Origin: Halobacillus halophilus
GTDB lineage: Bacteria > Bacillota > Bacilli > Bacillales > Halobacillaceae
Length of the DNA stretch: 64,000 bases
Reading direction: 5' to 3'
Assembly: GCF_020171985.1 (NCBI RefSeq)
Contig: NZ_JAIVAL010000001.1
Span: forward strand, 744,001 to 808,000
The position numbers and the translations under genes were made by a program. The notes beneath the pieces were generated by a model that was given only the letters and a program-made list of their open reading frames with translations, had not been told where the DNA came from and searched no databases. Shown here one piece after another: positions 8,682 through 17,842 of the stretch (positions are counted from its first letter, which is position 1; each line of letters opens with the position of its first letter).

Positions 8682-9071
8682 TTAATGGCCAGAATGCTCT
8701 GTAGAATCTTCCATTTCACTATGCTCTTCCTGCTGCTCCTGCTGGTTATGACCATCACCGTCATGATCATGTGAAAAGCCAAAGGACATCGTAAACAATG
8801 ATCCGGCTACAAGAATGGTTGCAAGAACGCCGCCGTGAAACATCATATTCCAAGGGATATGACCACCTTGACTTTCAGGCTCTACAACGTGCATAAACAT
8901 AAACAGTTGAATACCTGCCTGAATAATCGCTAATGCCATTATTCCGATGATAATCCATCTAACGGACAAATCAGATTGTAAAGCTGCCCATGCGGCTACT
9001 AAGGTTAACGTTATCGATAAGAAAAAGCCAATAATGTGTTGAGTAGGAATACGTTTTTTATGATCTGTCAT
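8682..9071 (-). CDS. qoxD: Cytochrome aa3 quinol oxidase subunit IV
   Basis: 129-residue subunit IV of the aa3-type menaquinol oxidase in the cell membrane; in related oxidases it helps assembly of the catalytic subunit. Three membrane helices are visible, with the family stretch IQAGIQLFMFMHV at residues 50-62. The C-terminal 30 residues are a His/Asp/Glu-rich tail (SHDHDGDGHNQQ, then EHSGH), a likely soluble metal-binding extension. ATG 9071 directly follows the qoxC stop, with GGTGG as ribosome site, so translation is coupled. Last of the four standard qox subunits. Confidence 0.93.
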   Translation of the reverse strand: MTDHKKRIPTQHIIGFFLSITLTLVAAWAALQSDLSVRWIIIGIMALAIIQAGIQLFMFMHVVEPESQGGHIPWNMMFHGGVLATILVAGSLFTMSFGFSHDHDGDGHNQQEQQEEHSEMEDSTEHSGH

Positions 9072-9072
9072 G

Positions 9073-9678
9073 TTAAACCACCATCCCTATCAAATAAACG
9101 CTTGTGAAAATGAAAATCCACACTACGTCCAGAAAGTGCCAGTAAAGACCTATCACAAAGAATTTCCTGCTAGTTTTAGGGGTTAATCCTCGCTGTGTTA
9201 ATTGAATAAGCAAGAGAGTTACCCAGCCAATACCAAGCGTGACGTGCAGTCCGTGTGTTCCTGCCAGTGTAAAGAAAGATGACCAGTAAGCACTAGACTG
9301 CAGTGTGGCACCTTCATGAGCGTAATGAATAAACTCATAAATCTCAAATCCAAGGAATCCGAGCCCAAGAAGCAAGGTGACAATCATCCAGTTTCGTAAT
9401 CCTTTAACCGATCCTCGCCTCATTTCATGAATGGCGATTCCACAAGTAAAACTACTTGTTAATAGCATAAATGTCATGATCATTAAAGTCTTCGCTTCAA
9501 AAAGCTCTCCAGGAGAAGGAGCATCAGCTGTCCTGCCGAATAATACAGCATAAGTGGCAAAGAGTGTAGCAAACAATACAATTTCTGCTCCTAAGAATAT
9601 CCAGAATCCAAGAATGGTCAGACGACCTTCTTCAGTTCTATATTCTAACGGACCTGTTTTCAGCTCATGAGAACTCAT
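9073..9678 (-). CDS. qoxC: Cytochrome aa3 quinol oxidase subunit III
   Basis: 201-residue membrane protein with five hydrophobic helices, the usual topology for heme-copper oxidase subunit III. Typical motifs are FLGAEIVLFATLFATY, GTHGLHVTLG and LYWHFLDVVWIFIF. The start at ATG 9678 gives MSSHELKTGP; AAGGAGG lies seven bases upstream, inside the end of qoxB, so the upstream extension (to 9720) is only qoxB sequence in another frame. One base separates the qoxB stop from this ATG. Confidence 0.94.
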   Translation of the reverse strand: MSSHELKTGPLEYRTEEGRLTILGFWIFLGAEIVLFATLFATYAVLFGRTADAPSPGELFEAKTLMIMTFMLLTSSFTCGIAIHEMRRGSVKGLRNWMIVTLLLGLGFLGFEIYEFIHYAHEGATLQSSAYWSSFFTLAGTHGLHVTLGIGWVTLLLIQLTQRGLTPKTSRKFFVIGLYWHFLDVVWIFIFTSVYLIGMVV

Positions 9679-9679
9679 A

Positions 9680-11617
9680 TTATAACCTCCTTGCCGAGCG
9701 TTCAGTACGCTTGATTTCATCTACTTCTACATGGAAGCCTTCGTCGTAATCAAAGGAACGGATAACCATCATTACGAATACCGCAAGTAAACCACCTATA
9801 GCCATCCACATCCATTCAAATACAAGTCCAAATCCTGCAATGAACATGAAAGCCATCATAATGAAAGGCTGTCCCGTATTGCTAGGCATATGAATAGGCT
9901 CTACTTTATCTTCTTCAAACGTCGTTTTACCTTCTTGTTTTAACTTCACATAAGCATCCTGACTGTCAATATGGGGAAGCGTTGCAAAGTTGTAAAAAGG
10001 TACAGGTGTAGGAGTGGCCCACTCAAGCGTTCTTCCATTATCCCAACTATCTCCTGTTTTTTCGCGTTCACTATAGCGGTAGCTGTAAAGAATGGTGAAT
10101 ACAAAAATGGCAAAGCCAGCTCCCATTCCAAATGCACCTACAGTAGAAATAACGTTTAGTGGCATCCACTCAGGAATGATGGTAAATACACGACGTGGCA
10201 TTCCATCTAAACCTACAAAGTATTGTGGGAAGAAACAAACATGGAACCCAATAACAAAGAACCAAAAACTCCATCTTCCGAGTCTTTCATTGAGCTTATG
10301 TCCGAACATTTTCGGATACCAGAACACAAGACCTGAGAAGCAGGCAAATACCGTACCCGCGATTAATACATAGTGGAAGTGCGCAACCAGGAAGTAGGTG
10401 TTATGGAATTGATAGTCCGCTGAGGCCATACCAAGCATAACTCCGGTAACGCCACCAATGACGAAACTTGGTATGAAAGCCAAGGCCCACATCATAGCTA
10501 CTGTGTTATTAATCTTAGACTTATATAGTGTTCCCAGCCAGTTGAATATTTTCACTCCGGTCGGCACAGCAATGAGCATCGTCGAAATAGAGAATACTGA
10601 GTTTACAAAAGCACCAGCACCCATTGTAAAGAAGTGGTGGACCCATACAAGGAAACTCAATCCAGCGATTAATATGATCGCCCAGACCATAGCTTTGTAA
10701 CCGAATAATTGCTTACGGGCAAATGCTGAAATAACTTCAGAGAAAATCCCGAATGCAGGAAGTATAACAATGTAAACTTCAGGGTGTCCCCACATCCAGA
10801 ACAAGTTTGCCCACATCATCGGCATACCTTCACCTGTTAAGGTAAAGAATTGAGCACCGAATACTCTGTCAAGCGTCATTAGAGCTAAAGCAACCGTTAG
10901 AATAGGGAAAGCAAATACAATAATGAAAGATGTAATCAAAGTGGACCAGGTAAAGATCGGCATCTGAAACATTCTCATTTTTGGAGCTCTCATTTTTAAG
11001 ATAGTTACCATAAAATTAATACCTGTTGCTAATGTACCAATACCTGATAACTGTAAGCCCAGGAGATAAAAGTTTTGTCCTGGTCCTGGACTCATGGCAG
11101 CTCCTGCCAGCGGAGTATAACTTGTCCACCCGGCATCTGGAGAACCACCAATAACAAACGATATGTTAAACAGCATAGCCCCGAACAAAAAGGACCAGAA
11201 GCTTAAAGCATTTAAATAAGGAAAAGCTACGTCCCTTGCTCCAATTTGCAAAGGCACTACAAAGTTCATAAGTCCAATTAAAAACGGCATGGCCATGAAG
11301 ATGATCATAACGGTACCGTGAGTAGTAAAGATTTCGTCATAATGCTGTGCGTTTAAAAAGTTCATGTTCGGAAACGCCAGCTGTGTTCTCATCATCATAG
11401 CATCTACGCCCCCGCGGAATAACATCGCAAGAGCACTCAAAATATACATAATTCCTATTTTTTTATGGTCAACCGTTGTAAGCCACTCACGCCAGAGCCA
11501 TCCCCATTTCTTATAATACGTTAGGAAAAATAAAATGGAGATCGTCACGAGGGCAATGGAAACCATACCCGCGTATATGAGAGGTTCACCGGTCACAAAA
11601 AATTCGTCTAGTTGCAA
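9680..11617 (-). CDS. qoxB: Cytochrome aa3 quinol oxidase subunit I
   Basis: Catalytic subunit that reduces oxygen at a heme-copper centre and pumps protons. The 645-residue protein has the heme-a and copper ligands: HGTVM (low-spin heme), WGHPEVYI with the His-Tyr cross-link, the HH pair in VWVHHFF, and HFHYVL near residue 420. Length and N-terminus (DEFFVTGEPLI) fit B. subtilis QoxB. The start is TTG 11617, with AGGTGAG just upstream; there is no nearby ATG that keeps the conserved N-terminus. The spacer after qoxA is 17 bases. Confidence 0.95.
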   Translation of the reverse strand: MQLDEFFVTGEPLIYAGMVSIALVTISILFFLTYYKKWGWLWREWLTTVDHKKIGIMYILSALAMLFRGGVDAMMMRTQLAFPNMNFLNAQHYDEIFTTHGTVMIIFMAMPFLIGLMNFVVPLQIGARDVAFPYLNALSFWSFLFGAMLFNISFVIGGSPDAGWTSYTPLAGAAMSPGPGQNFYLLGLQLSGIGTLATGINFMVTILKMRAPKMRMFQMPIFTWSTLITSFIIVFAFPILTVALALMTLDRVFGAQFFTLTGEGMPMMWANLFWMWGHPEVYIVILPAFGIFSEVISAFARKQLFGYKAMVWAIILIAGLSFLVWVHHFFTMGAGAFVNSVFSISTMLIAVPTGVKIFNWLGTLYKSKINNTVAMMWALAFIPSFVIGGVTGVMLGMASADYQFHNTYFLVAHFHYVLIAGTVFACFSGLVFWYPKMFGHKLNERLGRWSFWFFVIGFHVCFFPQYFVGLDGMPRRVFTIIPEWMPLNVISTVGAFGMGAGFAIFVFTILYSYRYSEREKTGDSWDNGRTLEWATPTPVPFYNFATLPHIDSQDAYVKLKQEGKTTFEEDKVEPIHMPSNTGQPFIMMAFMFIAGFGLVFEWMWMAIGGLLAVFVMMVIRSFDYDEGFHVEVDEIKRTERSARRL

Positions 11618-11634
11618 AATTACTCACCTGCTTC

Positions 11635-12624
11635 CTAATGATCTCTATCGCTTTCGTGATCGTCGTTATTTTCTTCATCCATAAAGTCTTCAGCATCCTG
11701 ATGACTTTCTAAATGCATCAATTCACCATATTTTTGAAAATGACGATTAATGGCATAATCCATCCCCTCAGGGTTTCCGTGATTAACCCATGCCAAGTGT
11801 GTAGATGAAAACTCATGTTCTTCCGTCAATCCCGGTGCGAGTAATTCATCATATCTGTCCTGAGTTAGTTCTGGTGCCTGATTTTGCGTATCACTCACCC
11901 ATTGATCGTACGCTTCAGGGCTTTCTGCATAAACTTCAAATGTCTGCTTCGTGAATCCTTCTCCATTGAAGTTTGAGTTTCTTCCTTTATAGACACCTTC
12001 TTCATCCGCTTCAAGATAATGAGTGTTCATCATTCCAGCCATATTGTACTTTTGGCCGCCAAGCCTTGGAATCCAAAGAGCTGTCATAGCATCGGCAGAA
12101 GACAATTTAAACTCAATCGGCCTATCGGTCGGAATATGCAGATAATTAACTGTCTCTATGTTTTCTTCAGGATAACTGAAGAACCATTTCCAATCCGCTG
12201 TGGTAGCGTGGATAACCAGAGGTTCCTGTTCTTCTTCGTTTGCCTCAACCTCCGGTGGTTTTTCCAATTGAAATAATGTATCCACAGTTGGAATACTTAA
12301 GGCAATAACAATAATAAAAGGAATAACCGTCCAAATTACTTCAATTTTGTTGTTCCCATGCAAATCAGGATCATAATCGGTCTCCTTACGCCCCGGTCTA
12401 TTTTCTCTATACTTAACGACCATATACGTAAAGGCTGCAAATACGACAACCACAATAAACAACATAAAATAGACGGAGTATAAAATGAGGTCTTTTTGAG
12501 TTTGGGCCACAGGGCCTTTGGGATCTAAAATAGCAAGATCGCTATTACAGCCGGTCAACAGCAAGACCAGACTGAGCGGCAGTAAAGCCAGTCCCTTTTT
12601 AAACAACCGGTTTATGTTTTTCAC
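11635..12624 (-). CDS. qoxA: Cytochrome aa3 quinol oxidase subunit II (lipoprotein)
   Basis: Subunit II, attached to the outer face of the membrane. A lipoprotein signal ends in LLLTGC, two membrane helices follow (about 50-75 and 95-115), then the cupredoxin domain. The CuA ligand cluster of cytochrome c oxidases is not seen, as expected for a quinol oxidase. The last 30 residues are acidic and His-rich. GTG 12624 is taken as the start (329 aa); a GTG at 12636 overlaps the GGAGTG ribosome site. First gene of qoxABCD. Confidence 0.93.
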   Translation of the reverse strand: MKNINRLFKKGLALLPLSLVLLLTGCNSDLAILDPKGPVAQTQKDLILYSVYFMLFIVVVVFAAFTYMVVKYRENRPGRKETDYDPDLHGNNKIEVIWTVIPFIIVIALSIPTVDTLFQLEKPPEVEANEEEQEPLVIHATTADWKWFFSYPEENIETVNYLHIPTDRPIEFKLSSADAMTALWIPRLGGQKYNMAGMMNTHYLEADEEGVYKGRNSNFNGEGFTKQTFEVYAESPEAYDQWVSDTQNQAPELTQDRYDELLAPGLTEEHEFSSTHLAWVNHGNPEGMDYAINRHFQKYGELMHLESHQDAEDFMDEENNDDHESDRDH

Positions 12625-12693
12625 TGAGAAGTACACTCCTTTTCTATTATTCTATCTAATTAGGTATATCCTTTTTTAGTGCCAACTGCCTGT

Positions 12694-12702
12694 ATTATAG
12701 CA
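12694..12702 (-). promoter_or_regulatory. Extended -10 promoter of the qox operon
   Basis: TGC followed by a perfect TATAAT, 70 bases before qoxA. The -35 region is weak, which suggests activator help or reliance on the extended -10. Confidence 0.6.
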
Positions 12703-12834
12703 AAAAATGTAGAATAATAGCTTAAGTTAATAAAATTGTCATTTATCTCTCACACTTTAAAATAATTTGCCTCGTTTGCTTTCTATGATTTGACATTCGT
12801 TTATTTGCTTTAAATTCGAGCCTCTTCTCTCCAC

Positions 12835-13050
12835 TCATTCGAGAGTTCTATCCCTTAACTTAAAGAACAACTGCCTGGCTTCAAACCATGAACATGTATG
12901 TTGTCGTTGAATTAACTTTACATATTCTGAAAATAATTTCTGGTTCGCCGCAAAGTCCTGAGTATTTAATTTTTTATCACACTCTATTGGAGACAGGACC
13001 GTTTCAGGTATATTCAGCGTGTCATCGTTGAACAAATTCATTTGTTCCAT
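12835..13050 (-). CDS. Small hypothetical protein (71 aa)
   Basis: No family recognised. It is a soluble, mixed-charge protein with an acidic N-terminal third (NLFNDDTLNIPE) and a helical, basic C-terminal half (WFEARQLFFKLRDRTLE); it contains two cysteines. ATG 13050 lies 12 bases from GGAGGG, slightly far, and ATG 13041 is the alternative. It is divergent from ywaD. The 13051-13363 gap holds no further gene; a short GGCC-N7-GGCC repeat lies there. Confidence 0.55.
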   Translation of the reverse strand: MEQMNLFNDDTLNIPETVLSPIECDKKLNTQDFAANQKLFSEYVKLIQRQHTCSWFEARQLFFKLRDRTLE

Positions 13051-13363
13051 AAATAATTTCTTCCCTCCTTTTAAAGCCAACACGGTAATTGAACGTTTTC
13101 ATATCCACTGCCTGGCCAAATTTTAGGAATTTGATTCTTAAGTATCATTCACCTGTTCTACCATTACCCGTAATTGTTAAAGCAGACACTTGTATTCATA
13201 CATTCGACAGGTTGCTTCAGAAACTTCCATTTTTGGTATAGGCCCTAAGTTGGCCTCGTAATACAACCTTCTATTAATCTTAAATGAAGCTCTATTTCCA
13301 TTTTTTGTGAAATAGATTATAGTTAGATTGTCTCGAGCTAAATATTCAAGGAGGAGTTAGTAA

Positions 13364-14737
13364 ATGACAAAAAAAGGAATAAAAATGATGTTAGCCGCTG
13401 GATTAATTTTAAGCACTGCTCCAGCCACAGTTGATGCTGCGCCCCCTGTTCATAACAGCAATAGTGATCATGCGTTCGATAATAAGATTATTAAGAAAAT
13501 TAGTGCTGATCGACTTTATGAACGAGTAGACTATCTGTCAAAACAACCAAGGGAGGCTGGAACAGAAGGCGAATACCACGCAGTTCAGTATATAAAAGCA
13601 AAGTTTGAAAGCTATGGATATAATACGGAATTACAGCCCTTTACTTTTCAAGACTGGTACGGAGGTAGTTCTTCCATTGCTATTAATGGTAAAGATTTTC
13701 GCGATAATGTTAACACCTTCAATGGATCAGTGAACGGGACAATAAACTCTAAACTTCAATATGTTGGTTTAGCATCTGCAGAAGAAGTAACGGATTCTGT
13801 GAAAGGTAAAATCGCTTTAATTGAACGAGGCTCCATTAGTTTTTATGAAAAAGTCCAAAATGTTTTAAATAAAGGTGCTGTAGGTGTGATCATGTTCAAC
13901 CGAGAAGGAGAAAAAGGAAGTGACTTTGGTTATACATACGAAGGGCAGAATATACCAGCTGTCGCTATAGACCGTGAAACAGGATTATCCCTGGTGAACC
14001 AGCTTCAATCAGAAGAAGTACATGCAGAAATATCCGTTGAAGACGCAGGAGTAGTGGATAAAACTTCATACAATGTGATTGCTACAATGAAACCTCATAA
14101 AAACAAAGATAACGGCCAGATAATTACGGTAGGTGCTCACCATGATTCTGTAGCGGGAGGCCCAGGTGCTAACGATGATGCATCAGGTGTGTCCGGAGTG
14201 CTGGAACTAGCCAAAATAATGGCGAATACTCCAACAGATACTGAATTGCGGTTTATGACATTTGGTGCCGAGGAAAAGGGGCTAATTGGTTCTTACCACT
14301 ACGCAGGAACTTTAAGTGAAGATGAAGTTCACAGAACGGTCGCTCATTTTCAGATGGATATGATAGGCAGTCGTGATTCTGGAGATTTAATTATGTTTAC
14401 ACCTGATGGAGAAAAGAATATGGTAACCGATTTAGGGGCGGCTGCAGGAGCGAGAGTAGCAGAAGTAGTGGAATACGGGCAGCTCGGGCGCAGTGACCAT
14501 GTCCCGTTCTTTGAACGCGGCATCCCGTCTGCATTATTCATTCATGCGCCTCTTGAGCCGTGGTATCATTCCCCTGAAGATACAATAGATAAAATTAGTA
14601 AAGATAAGTTGAAAGAAACTACAGAAATTGTTGGAGCAGCGGTCTATCAAATTGCCCGCCCGGATACTCCAGCGCTTATGAATGCACGTGTAGCACCCGG
14701 ACCAGTCCATTATGAATTTGATGACCGCCCTCTTTAG
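13364..14737 (+). CDS. ywaD: Secreted M28-family aminopeptidase (YwaD-like)
   Basis: Zinc exopeptidase exported by the Sec pathway. A signal peptide (residues 1-26, cleavage likely after VDA) is followed by a protease-associated domain (about 110-215, KGKIALIERG) and an M28 peptidase domain (about 235-440). Likely metal ligands are visible: His in GAHHDS, Asp in NDDASG, the catalytic and binding Glu pair in GAEEKG, Asp in DMIGS, and His in WYHSPEDT. The 457-residue length matches B. subtilis YwaD (455). GGAGGAG precedes ATG 13364. It is flanked by unrelated genes and is probably monocistronic; it supplies amino acids from external peptides. Confidence 0.9.
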   Translation: MTKKGIKMMLAAGLILSTAPATVDAAPPVHNSNSDHAFDNKIIKKISADRLYERVDYLSKQPREAGTEGEYHAVQYIKAKFESYGYNTELQPFTFQDWYGGSSSIAINGKDFRDNVNTFNGSVNGTINSKLQYVGLASAEEVTDSVKGKIALIERGSISFYEKVQNVLNKGAVGVIMFNREGEKGSDFGYTYEGQNIPAVAIDRETGLSLVNQLQSEEVHAEISVEDAGVVDKTSYNVIATMKPHKNKDNGQIITVGAHHDSVAGGPGANDDASGVSGVLELAKIMANTPTDTELRFMTFGAEEKGLIGSYHYAGTLSEDEVHRTVAHFQMDMIGSRDSGDLIMFTPDGEKNMVTDLGAAAGARVAEVVEYGQLGRSDHVPFFERGIPSALFIHAPLEPWYHSPEDTIDKISKDKLKETTEIVGAAVYQIARPDTPALMNARVAPGPVHYEFDDRPL

Positions 14738-14770
14738 AAACAGAAACCGATTTATTCCAAATTTATACAT

Positions 14771-14806
14771 AAAGCGCTGAAACCTTATATTAGATTTCAG
14801 CGCTTT
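14771..14806. terminator. Hairpin terminator after ywaD
   Basis: Perfect 12-bp stem AAAGCGCTGAAA / TTTCAGCGCTTT with a 12-base loop, 33 bases after the ywaD stop. The tail is not strongly T-rich. The rest of 14807-15034 shows no gene. Confidence 0.65.
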
Positions 14807-15034
14807 ATGTAATCAAGAAGTAAGAATTCAATTAGAGCGGTAATTAAAGTAAATATAAAAGTATAGTTCTGCACCTGAATTTACACTTCTCTAAAACCTT
14901 CAAAATGTAGCTAACAGCCACCCCTATAAGACTTTTTTCAATCAAATCCGACAAAAATTCTGATTGCGTTAAACCTTCAATAAGCAAATAATAGTAGTAG
15001 ACATCTATTTATCTTGAAAAGGAGGGTTTTACTA

Positions 15035-15292
15035 TTGAATTTGTTGCACAGACTTGAAAGCGATGGCTTCAGTTTAGTAGAAGGGAATGCCCACACACCA
15101 AATCAAGAGTTTATATCATTAAAAGAGTTACTTACTGATTCCTACTTAAGAAACCTAACAGGACATCACCCATTCTTCATCCGATATTACCCCCTCGAAA
15201 CACAACCATACTTGGAAGTCTTTTATGATCAAAGTTGTTTGAAGTTCGATCTAATCGAAAGCGGCTTAGATTTATTTAGATTGACGTCCTAG
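15035..15292 (+). CDS. Hypothetical protein (85 aa), TTG start
   Basis: No family recognised. It is a soluble protein with several aromatic residues (HHPFFIRYYPLE, YLEVFYDQ) and no membrane segment. TTG 15035 is the start because AAAGGAGGG lies eight bases before it; an earlier TTG at 15014 lies upstream of and inside that ribosome site. A weak TTGCGT-N17-AATAAT promoter lies about 65 bases upstream. It has no operon partner, and the downstream tRNAs are on the other strand. Confidence 0.5.
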   Translation: MNLLHRLESDGFSLVEGNAHTPNQEFISLKELLTDSYLRNLTGHHPFFIRYYPLETQPYLEVFYDQSCLKFDLIESGLDLFRLTS

Positions 15293-15450
15293 AACACCCG
15301 TGATCTTGAATAAAATACCATGACCATCACATGTTCCGAGAGCATCTATGGACTCTTTTAATTCTCCAAGACCTTCTCAATTTAATGCAAGTGAAACAAG
15401 TCTTTTCAAAACAGGATTTTTATTTACTCCCCAGCGGTATTCACTGCTTT
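15281..15450 (-). other. Coding-like remnant or structured RNA segment
   Basis: Read on the minus strand, about 57 codons contain one in-frame stop and give protein-like sequence (NKNPVLKRLVSLALN, stop, then EGLGELKESIDALGTC and DGHGILFKITGVLG), ending in TAA inside the 3' end of the plus-strand 85-aa gene. No start codon or ribosome site precedes it. It may be a pseudogene piece; alternatively GTGAT/ATCAC and other short pairings suggest an RNA. No function is claimed. Confidence 0.25.
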
Positions 15451-15510
15451 TTCATATTAAAAATTGGTTGCATTTTAAAATAGGATAATTTTAACCGATG
15501 TATAACTTAA

Positions 15511-15551
15511 AAAACAGCTGATTCCTTTATAAAAAAGGAGTCAGCTGTTTT
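15511..15551. terminator. Terminator after the tRNA pair
   Basis: Long stem AAAACAGCTGATTCCTTT / AAAGGAGTCAGCTGTTTT with one wobble and a short loop, ending in a T-run on both strands. It lies eight bases past the 3' end of tRNA-Arg. Confidence 0.8.
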
Positions 15552-15558
15552 AAGTTAG

Positions 15559-15632
15559 TGTCCCAGGCAGGATTCGAACCTGCGACCCACAGCTTAGAAG
15601 GCTGTTGCTCTATCCTGCTGAGCTACTGGGAC
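15559..15632 (-). tRNA. tRNA-Arg (anticodon TCT)
   Basis: 74-base cloverleaf: acceptor GTCCCAG / CTGGGAC, D-arm starting GCTCAGC, anticodon stem ACAGC / GCTGT with loop CTTCTAA (anticodon TCT, reads AGA/AGG), T-loop TTCGAAT, discriminator A. CCA is not encoded. It is downstream of tRNA-Gly on the same strand, so both are probably cut from one transcript. Confidence 0.95.
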
Positions 15633-15663
15633 AAGATTAAGTATTTTCAATTTAAATATGATA

Positions 15664-15737
15664 TGGAGCGGGTGAAGGGAATCGAACCCTCATCATCAGC
15701 TTGGAAGGCTGAGGTTTTACCACTAAACTACACCCGC
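15664..15737 (-). tRNA. tRNA-Gly (anticodon TCC)
   Basis: Cloverleaf with acceptor GCGGGTG / CACCCGC, anticodon loop CTTCCAA (anticodon TCC, reads GGA/GGG), T-loop TTCGATT, discriminator T and an encoded CCA end. It lies upstream of tRNA-Arg. Confidence 0.95.
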
Positions 15738-15839
15738 ATTTATGAAGATTATTAACCGCAACATTTCTATATCGTTTAAGCGGACAAAAACTATTATAAT
15801 AAGAACTCATATATTTGTCAATAGGATTGCAGCAAAGAA

Positions 15840-16367
15840 TTATTCCTTTGCTGCAAGTGATGTTTCCATGTATAATTCCGGCATTACATCCCCATTGATA
15901 TGAAAGAATTGTAACTTCAATTGATCAAGAGACGACCATTCAAGGATAGCATACGTTGGCTCCTCCCGATCTCTTGGAAGATGGCAACTCCCCGGATTAA
16001 TAAACAGTTTTTCATTTACTTTTTCAGCCCCTGCAATGTGTGAATGACCAAAACATGCTATTTGAGCTCCTACTTCTTCAGCTTTGTAGGAAAGCGGCAT
16101 CAGGGTAGATTTAATTTGGTAAAGATGACCGTGAGTCACAAGAAACGTAATATCACCTACTGACACAACCTGATTATTTTCCATTTCTGGCTCAAAATCA
16201 CAATTACCTTTTGCATAATAGAAGCCTTCTAATTCCTGAGAATCATAACTCAGTTCAGAATCACCGCAGTGAAGCATGGCGTCTACTTCATGCTGATGAC
16301 GTTTTTTTACTTCGATTAATTCTTCTTCCAGCCCATGGCTGTCACTAATAATTAATACTTTCGGCAT
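15840..16367 (-). CDS. ysnB: Metallophosphoesterase YsnB (MJ0936/YfcE family)
   Basis: Predicted dinuclear-metal phosphodiesterase of 175 residues. All five family blocks are visible: SDSHG, CGDSE, GNCD, THGH and GHSH. The substrate in Bacillus is not settled. ATG 16367 gives MPKVLIIS, with GAGGTGATC upstream; a GTG at 16376 overlaps the ribosome site. It follows rdgB by 13 bases and ends the racE-gerM-rph-rdgB-ysnB string, the same order as B. subtilis, with tRNA genes next in both. Confidence 0.9.
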   Translation of the reverse strand: MPKVLIISDSHGLEEELIEVKKRHQHEVDAMLHCGDSELSYDSQELEGFYYAKGNCDFEPEMENNQVVSVGDITFLVTHGHLYQIKSTLMPLSYKAEEVGAQIACFGHSHIAGAEKVNEKLFINPGSCHLPRDREEPTYAILEWSSLDQLKLQFFHINGDVMPELYMETSLAAKE

Positions 16368-16380
16368 CTGGATCACCTCT

Positions 16381-16977
16381 TTACGATTGATCTTTTAACC
16401 ATTCCTCTATTTGCAGGATAGCATAATGTCGATGACTAATGGAATTCTTTTCTTCAGAAGTATGCTCAGCCATCGTTCGATCAGACCCTTTTGGAATAAA
16501 AATCGGGTCATACCCAAAACCATTTGATCCTCTGGACATTAAAGCAATATGACCTTCACATATGCCGGTCTTCACAAAGGTATCTTCATTCGGCCGGGCT
16601 ACGGCTATTGCGCAGACAAAACGAGCCGTCCTCTTTTCTAATGGTGTATCTATTAGCTCATCAAGCACTTTTTCCATATTCTTATCGTCATCTTTATCAT
16701 TCCCGGCATATCGTGCCGAGTAAACACCCGGTGCTCCGTCCAATGCATCAATTTCAAGACCTGAATCATCTGCAATCACTGGAATTTGATAGTAATTCAT
16801 TGCAGTCTCTGCTTTTATAGTTGCATTCTCTGCAAATGTGGTACCGGTCTCTTCAATATCCGTTATCTGTTCCTCAAAATCAAGTAAAGACTTTACTGCT
16901 ATATCATAAGCAGCAAAAAGCTCCTGAAACTCGCCGACCTTTCCGGCATTTTTTGTTGCAATTAAAACCTCTTTCAC
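16381..16977 (-). CDS. rdgB: XTP/dITP diphosphatase (RdgB/HAM1, YsnA)
   Basis: Removes non-canonical purine nucleotides (dITP, XTP) to protect DNA. The 198-residue product has the family N-terminus [11 protein letters not shown], the catalytic [20 protein letters not shown] block at about residue 68 and the SHRHYAI segment near the end. The start is GTG 16977, with GGAGGG six bases upstream; the codon overlaps the rph stop (GTGA), a sign of translational coupling. Confidence 0.95.
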   Translation of the reverse strand: MKEVLIATKNAGKVGEFQELFAAYDIAVKSLLDFEEQITDIEETGTTFAENATIKAETAMNYYQIPVIADDSGLEIDALDGAPGVYSARYAGNDKDDDKNMEKVLDELIDTPLEKRTARFVCAIAVARPNEDTFVKTGICEGHIALMSRGSNGFGYDPIFIPKGSDRTMAEHTSEEKNSISHRHYAILQIEEWLKDQS

Positions 16978-17744
16978 GATTGACCCTCCGTTTGCGCCGC
17001 TTGTTTAGCAGAAATAACCTCTGCCCATTCTCCAATTGCCTCCCGTTGAAGTTCCACAAGCTCCGTAACTCCTTCTTGAGCAAGGGAGAGCATGGTCTGG
17101 AGCTGGGGCATAGAAAAAGTCGCTTCTTCTCCTGTACCCTGAAGTTCAACAAATTCCCCATTTCCAGTCATAACAACGTTCATATCTACTTGTGCTTTAC
17201 TATCTTCTTCATAACATAAATCCAGCACTTCCTCTCCTTCCGGAAGTACGCCTACAGATATTGCTGTTAAATAATCACTAATTGGCAGCTCTTTAATGGA
17301 TTTGTTATGCACTAATTTACCTAATGCAAGGACTACAGCAACAAATGCCCCTGTTATAGAAGCTGTTCGTGTTCCTCCATCTGCTTGAATAACATCACAA
17401 TCGACCCATAGTGTGCGCTCCCCAATTTTATCTAAATCCACTACTGCCCGGAGTGCACGCCCAATCAAGCGTTGAATTTCCATCGTACGTCCAGATACTT
17501 TTCCTTTTGAAGACTCCCTGATGTTTCTATTCTCCGTTGCTCTGGGGAGCATCGCATATTCAGCCGTGATCCAGCCTTTTCCTTGATTTCGTAAAAAAGG
17601 TGGGACACGGTCCTCAATACTGGCATTACAAATTACTTTTGTATCTCCAAAACTTATTAATACCGAACCTTCAGGATGTTTTACGTAATCAGTTTCTATC
17701 GTCACTTTTCTTAATTGATTTGCTTTTCTTTGATCGTTTCTCAT
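16974..17744 (-). CDS. rph: Ribonuclease PH
   Basis: Phosphorolytic 3'-5' exoribonuclease that trims tRNA 3' ends. The 256-residue length fits the family; typical segments are [50 protein letters not shown] and [17 protein letters not shown]. The C-terminal 15 residues form a polar extension. ATG 17744 follows GGAGG at good spacing. A weak terminator separates it from gerM upstream. Its tRNA-processing role fits the tRNA genes found just beyond ysnB, but this may be coincidence. Confidence 0.96.
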   Translation of the reverse strand: MRNDQRKANQLRKVTIETDYVKHPEGSVLISFGDTKVICNASIEDRVPPFLRNQGKGWITAEYAMLPRATENRNIRESSKGKVSGRTMEIQRLIGRALRAVVDLDKIGERTLWVDCDVIQADGGTRTASITGAFVAVVLALGKLVHNKSIKELPISDYLTAISVGVLPEGEEVLDLCYEEDSKAQVDMNVVMTGNGEFVELQGTGEEATFSMPQLQTMLSLAQEGVTELVELQREAIGEWAEVISAKQAAQTEGQS

Positions 17745-17842
17745 TAAAGCCGCCTCCTTCTTCTACTCCATTATCCTAGCCCATCTTAACACAATTTATA
17801 GCTGCTCGGTAGTAAGTCTGTTCTTCTCCGCTTCCAAAAAGA

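Noticed and set aside
15558-15755. Plus-strand open frame of 65 codons with GFEPATHS- and KGIEPSSSAWK-type peptides
   Set aside because: It is the antisense translation of the tRNA-Arg and tRNA-Gly genes, a classic false protein; both cloverleaves are complete.
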